This document shows, in pieces, positions 61,514 to 64,000 of a stretch of DNA of 64,000 nt (its first letter is position 1; the number at the start of each line of letters is the position of its first letter). This stretch comes from Clostridium_AI sp002297865 (lineage in GTDB: Bacteria; Bacillota; Clostridia; Lachnospirales; Lachnospiraceae). The notes beneath the pieces were generated by a model. It made no database searches. It was not told the DNA's origin and worked only from the letters and a program-made list of their open reading frames with translations. The translations under genes and the position numbers were made by a program. The stretch lies in contig CALFNR010000144.1 of NCBI GenBank assembly GCA_937903005.1, positions 22,069-86,068 on the forward strand, written 5' to 3'.

Positions 61514-61522
61514 TGTGGATAA
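61514..61522 (-). other. DnaA box
   Basis: TGTGGATAA on the + strand is the perfect reverse complement of TTATCCACA. Confidence 0.55.
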
Positions 61523-61579
61523 TTACTTGAAATTATATTTAGATTTATGAAGTTATTAACATTTTATTTCCGATATCTG

Positions 61580-61608
61580 TTGATAAATGAAATTCTTGGT
61601 GTTATAAT
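61580..61608 (+). promoter_or_regulatory. Sigma-A promoter of the structured RNA region
   Basis: TTGATA, 17 bp, TATAAT. Confidence 0.6.
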
Positions 61609-61614
61609 GATAAA

Positions 61615-62335
61615 AAAATAACGATAACAAAGCAAGATGTAACGAGATCGCCAAATCTCTTTACAGAAAGAACCTCAACTTCTAACTGCTTATAACATAT
61701 CGCTTGTATTACCGTTATGTGTAAACTATTAATTAGTTTTATACATCTTATTTTAATCGCAAGTCTAGTAAATGTCAAGGCAAGAAGTGTATTTTCTATG
61801 CCTTTTTTTTGTGTATATATCTATATTCACGCAAAAAAGAGGACCGCTTTGGACAGACTGGACGCCGTAACAGTATAAACCGTATAAGGTCAGGCCACCC
61901 ACCGCAAAAATTACAAGGAACGTCGTGAGACGATTCTGGGCCCGGTTCACTTCATATTACACTTGTATGAAGTGATGACGTAAGTCCTATTGAAAGTAGC
62001 CTACAGGATGTTGAATCTGCGGATATTTAATTTATCTTAGTCCGAGAGGACAGTAAGCCGCTGTAAATTATTACATGCTTATGGATAAAGAGGTTGGTGT
62101 TTGGTTTGCATTAAATTTATTGTTTTACCAAGGATATGTATAGAAAATACGAAAGTATTGACTGGAAGGGCAAAACTCCAGTTTTGATATGCAATGTAGC
62201 TGAAATGCTGCATACTAAAGTGTTGTGTGCGTTGTCGTGTCGTAAACGTCAGACTGATGGCGGTAATAACCCCACATATAGTTATTCTAGAGAAGATAAG
62301 CAGAACTCTATCTTTTTTTGCCTTTTCCCTAGGAT
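61615..62335 (+). ncRNA. Large structured non-coding RNA candidate
   Basis: About 700 bases without a credible gene but with many hairpins, three of them capped on the + strand by GNRA tetraloops: CGTC-GTGA-GACG (61921), GTCC-GAGA-GGAC (62040) and AATAC-GAAA-GTATT (62147). Other stems are a perfect 9-bp one at 61948-61974, AAGC..TGTAA/TTACA..GCTT at 62055-62080, ACTGGA/TCCAGT near 62161-62182, and ATGTAGC/GCTGCAT near 62194-62213. A T-run at 62312-62318 lies within a long closing inverted repeat. Size and phage setting recall ROOL or GOLLD RNAs; identity is not proven. A terminator-like stem at 61778-61809 could split it in two. Confidence 0.5.
61778..61809 (+). terminator. Terminator-like hairpin inside the gene-free region
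   Basis: AAGGCA..TGCCTT stem with an inner AGAA/TTCT part and eight T. It would end a short RNA of about 195 bases from the promoter at 61580. Confidence 0.65.
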
Positions 62336-62610
62336 AACTATATATATTGAAGAGCTGAAACGGTAATTATGCTTCGCTCGACTCACTGTAGTCAACATAA
62401 ATATTAAATATATAGTTAATATATTAGTTCTTCAATTATATAGTTTATATATCAATAAATCTTTCAGATAGCGATATATTAAGATATTGAAGGTATAAAG
62501 AATGAAGAAGCTAAGGGGAAGCATAAGTGCAATAACATTAAGAGCATGAAGACGGATCCTAATGATAGAATGAACATCTAAGTAATTCAGTAAGTAGTCA
62601 TGGATTATTT

Positions 62611-63016
62611 AAAAATAACCTTTTGACAGTTAAGATTTTTCATGAAGCTATATATGTATATATATAATTACTTTTATTACTTTAATACTTAGGACAAACT
62701 ATTATGAAGTTAAGAGCTGTCAAACCGTGGAAAATCAAGGGGTTGCAGAGTTATCCACAACTACTTAAAAATAACCTATCGACAGCTAATTATAACCTAA
62801 GGACAGTAATAAAATAACCTTTAGACAGTTTGGGATAATTTGATGATTTCAATAAAATAACCTTTAGACAGTCACCTCGTTTTGTCATAAAAAGTTATGC
62901 ACATTTCCAGCATTTCATTAAAAATAACCTTTAGACAGTCAACAAATGGTGGATTCAATCTATTTAAAACGCCTCTTTGCTAGAATATATGTATTTAAAA
63001 ATAACCTTTTGACAGT
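62611..63016 (+). repeat. Iteron array (seven copies) of the plasmid origin
   Basis: Consensus ATAACCTTTNGACAGT preceded by A/T. Copies begin at 62611, 62767, 62788, 62810, 62853, 62920 and 62997; a partial copy (63090) touches the Rep leader. Spacings of 21-22 and 43 bp fit whole helix turns. All point toward the Rep gene. Such arrays bind Rep to start replication and to control copy number. Confidence 0.88.
62751..62759 (+). other. DnaA box in the origin
   Basis: TTATCCACA, a perfect match, inside the iteron array between copies 1 and 2. An AT-rich stretch around 62.40-62.47 and 62.64-62.67 kb could melt. Confidence 0.75.
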
Positions 63017-63055
63017 CTCAATGAAAATCACTATGAATTATACTCATATTGAGCA

Positions 63056-63084
63056 TTGACATACCTGCTAAAACACTATAAAAT
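63056..63084 (+). promoter_or_regulatory. Sigma-A promoter of the Rep gene
   Basis: TTGACA, 17 bp, TAAAAT. The partial iteron at 63090 lies just past the -10, so Rep could repress itself. Confidence 0.75.
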
Positions 63085-63126
63085 TTAATTAAAATAACCC
63101 GAAAGAAGAAAGGTAATAGTTAGACT

Positions 63127-63879
63127 ATGTACGAGCAATTATCACTTCCTATGAACCTAAATTCTAACAATTATGTGGTTCAAGCAAATGATTTAATTAG
63201 TGGAAAACAAACGCTTACATTGAACGAAGCAAAAATATTAAGATTAGCAATTATGCAAATCGTAAAAGAGGACAAACAATTCAAACCATATCGTGTTAAA
63301 ATAACGGATCTTGCTGAAATCCTTGGAATTGATAGCTCAAACATATATCGAGATATCGATAAAATTACTGACGGTTTAATGAGTAAATTCGTTAAGATTA
63401 AGGACAAAAATAAGCCTAATAGCAAGTCATTTCTCAAATTTAAGTGGGTTGATTATTGCAAATATACAGAAGGCACTGGCATTATTGAAATTAAGCTCTA
63501 TGAAGGTTCTGGTGAGGATAAAGGATTACGTCCTTACTTACTTGGCCTAAAGGAATATTACGCTCAATACCCTTTAGAGAATATATTAGCTATGAACTCC
63601 GTTTATGCTATTAGAGTATTTGAATTACTTCAAGCTAAAATCACACAAAAGGTTCTTCCAAAGGAAGGTGTTCTGGTTCGATTAACAGTTGACGAAATCA
63701 GAGCTGCATGTGAGTGTGAAGATAAATTTACCCAGTTCGGAATGTTTAGGAAGAAAGTCGTTGACATTGCGAAAAAGGAAATCGAAAGGGTTACTCTATT
63801 CACAGTTGATTTTAAATATGTTAAGGAGGGCCGAAAAGTCGTTGCATTTGATATATTGGTTAATATGAAATATCATTGA
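63127..63879 (+). CDS. repB: Plasmid replication initiator (Rep_3/RepB family)
   Basis: 250 residues, two winged-helix domains. The first opens VVQANDLISGKQTLTLNEAKILRLAI and includes KITDLAEILGI and SNIYRDIDKITDGLMSK; the second includes MNSVYAIRVFELLQ and RLTVDEIRAACE, the pattern of iteron-binding Rep_3 initiators. It binds the repeats upstream and loads the host replication machinery. The ribosome site (AAAGG) is 13 bp from the ATG, a long distance. No gene is seen in the last 121 bases after it. Confidence 0.92.
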   Translation: MYEQLSLPMNLNSNNYVVQANDLISGKQTLTLNEAKILRLAIMQIVKEDKQFKPYRVKITDLAEILGIDSSNIYRDIDKITDGLMSKFVKIKDKNKPNSKSFLKFKWVDYCKYTEGTGIIEIKLYEGSGEDKGLRPYLLGLKEYYAQYPLENILAMNSVYAIRVFELLQAKITQKVLPKEGVLVRLTVDEIRAACECEDKFTQFGMFRKKVVDIAKKEIERVTLFTVDFKYVKEGRKVVAFDILVNMKYH

Positions 63880-64000
63880 TTTGGTATTCCATGGCCAAAA
63901 TGCTGCCTTTTACAAAAAAAAGTGATTTGGGTACTTGTGTGTGAGCAGACCTCCCCTCGTCGCGGTCATTTACCAGCTATTTTTTTCTGAAAAAATGGGC

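Noticed and set aside
61915..62055. Segments like GTCGTGAGAC and TTAGTCCGAGAGGAC recall 23S rRNA domain VI (sarcin-ricin area)
   Set aside because: The flanks and spacing do not match 23S rRNA, and both are explained as short hairpins with GNRA loops. Treated as part of an unknown structured RNA.
62035..62055. Hammerhead ribozyme-like GTCCGAGAGGAC
   Set aside because: The conserved CUGAUGA and GAAA core strands are not in the required places.
62136..62366. A 76-codon open frame on the + strand
   Set aside because: It has no ribosome site and lies across the hairpins and T-run of the structured RNA candidate; composition is not protein-like.
62611..63016. Possible CRISPR array (repeats of about 20 bp)
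   Set aside because: Spacing varies from 21 to 156 bp, and the repeats precede a Rep gene with a DnaA box: this is an iteron array.
1..64000. tRNA genes
   Set aside because: I saw no cloverleaf with GGTTCGA-type arms while reading both strands; a tRNA scan would settle it.

Overview
The window reads as a large part of a temperate siphovirus that can also live as a plasmid (a phage-plasmid) in a low-GC Firmicute. The host is probably a strictly anaerobic Clostridium or Lachnospiraceae relative. The evidence is AT-rich DNA, strong AGGAGG ribosome sites, an anaerobic class III ribonucleotide reductase, an Agr-type peptide signal, an HK97-type head with a long-tail tape measure, and an iteron origin with a plasmid Rep initiator. 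All calls come from reading the sequence; no database search was run.

Layout. 1-22.8 kb (+ strand) is the early replication and nucleotide arm: RecJ, RNase H, ATP-dependent DNA ligase, both subunits of a type II topoisomerase, a serine resolvase, a DnaE-like polymerase, a sigma-like factor, a dUTPase-like enzyme, NrdD/NrdG, FolD, an SNase, a DUF1064 protein and a GMP-kinase-like protein. 23.1-29.1 kb is a cargo operon that looks like a radical-SAM RiPP (modified peptide) cluster with a CxCxCxC precursor. 29.2-31.8 kb holds an amidoligase and relatives that share a small undescribed domain. 31.9-34.0 kb is a switch-like block: an XRE repressor, an AgrC-type sensor kinase and a 48-residue AgrD-type signal peptide, with no AgrB or AgrA in view. 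Transcription converges at about 34.03 kb.

34-61.3 kb (- strand) is the integrase plus the late genes, read from right to left: zinc ribbon, phosphoesterase, HNH, small and large terminase, portal, protease, capsid, connectors, tail tube, frameshifted tail chaperone, tape measure, Dit, tail-tip and fibre proteins, amidase, holin and a secreted CAP protein. 61.4-63.9 kb carries a gene-free stretch that looks like a large structured RNA, a DnaA box, seven iterons and the Rep gene.

Regulation is the most striking theme. About 25 copies of an AATATAAATA-type element sit just upstream of phage genes, always pointing with them. In the early arm it is fused to a -10 box (TATAATATAAATAT) with GTTTAC 17 bp upstream. 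A second class has CTCGCG-like -35 boxes and a TTACC element exactly 28 bp further up. The three late operons carry the element without a normal -35/-10. Plasmid-state and cargo genes (resolvase, RHH protein, RiPP operon, AgrC, Rep) instead have ordinary sigma-A promoters lacking the element. This suggests two transcription programmes, with the phage sigma-like protein at 15.5 kb as candidate reader of the element.
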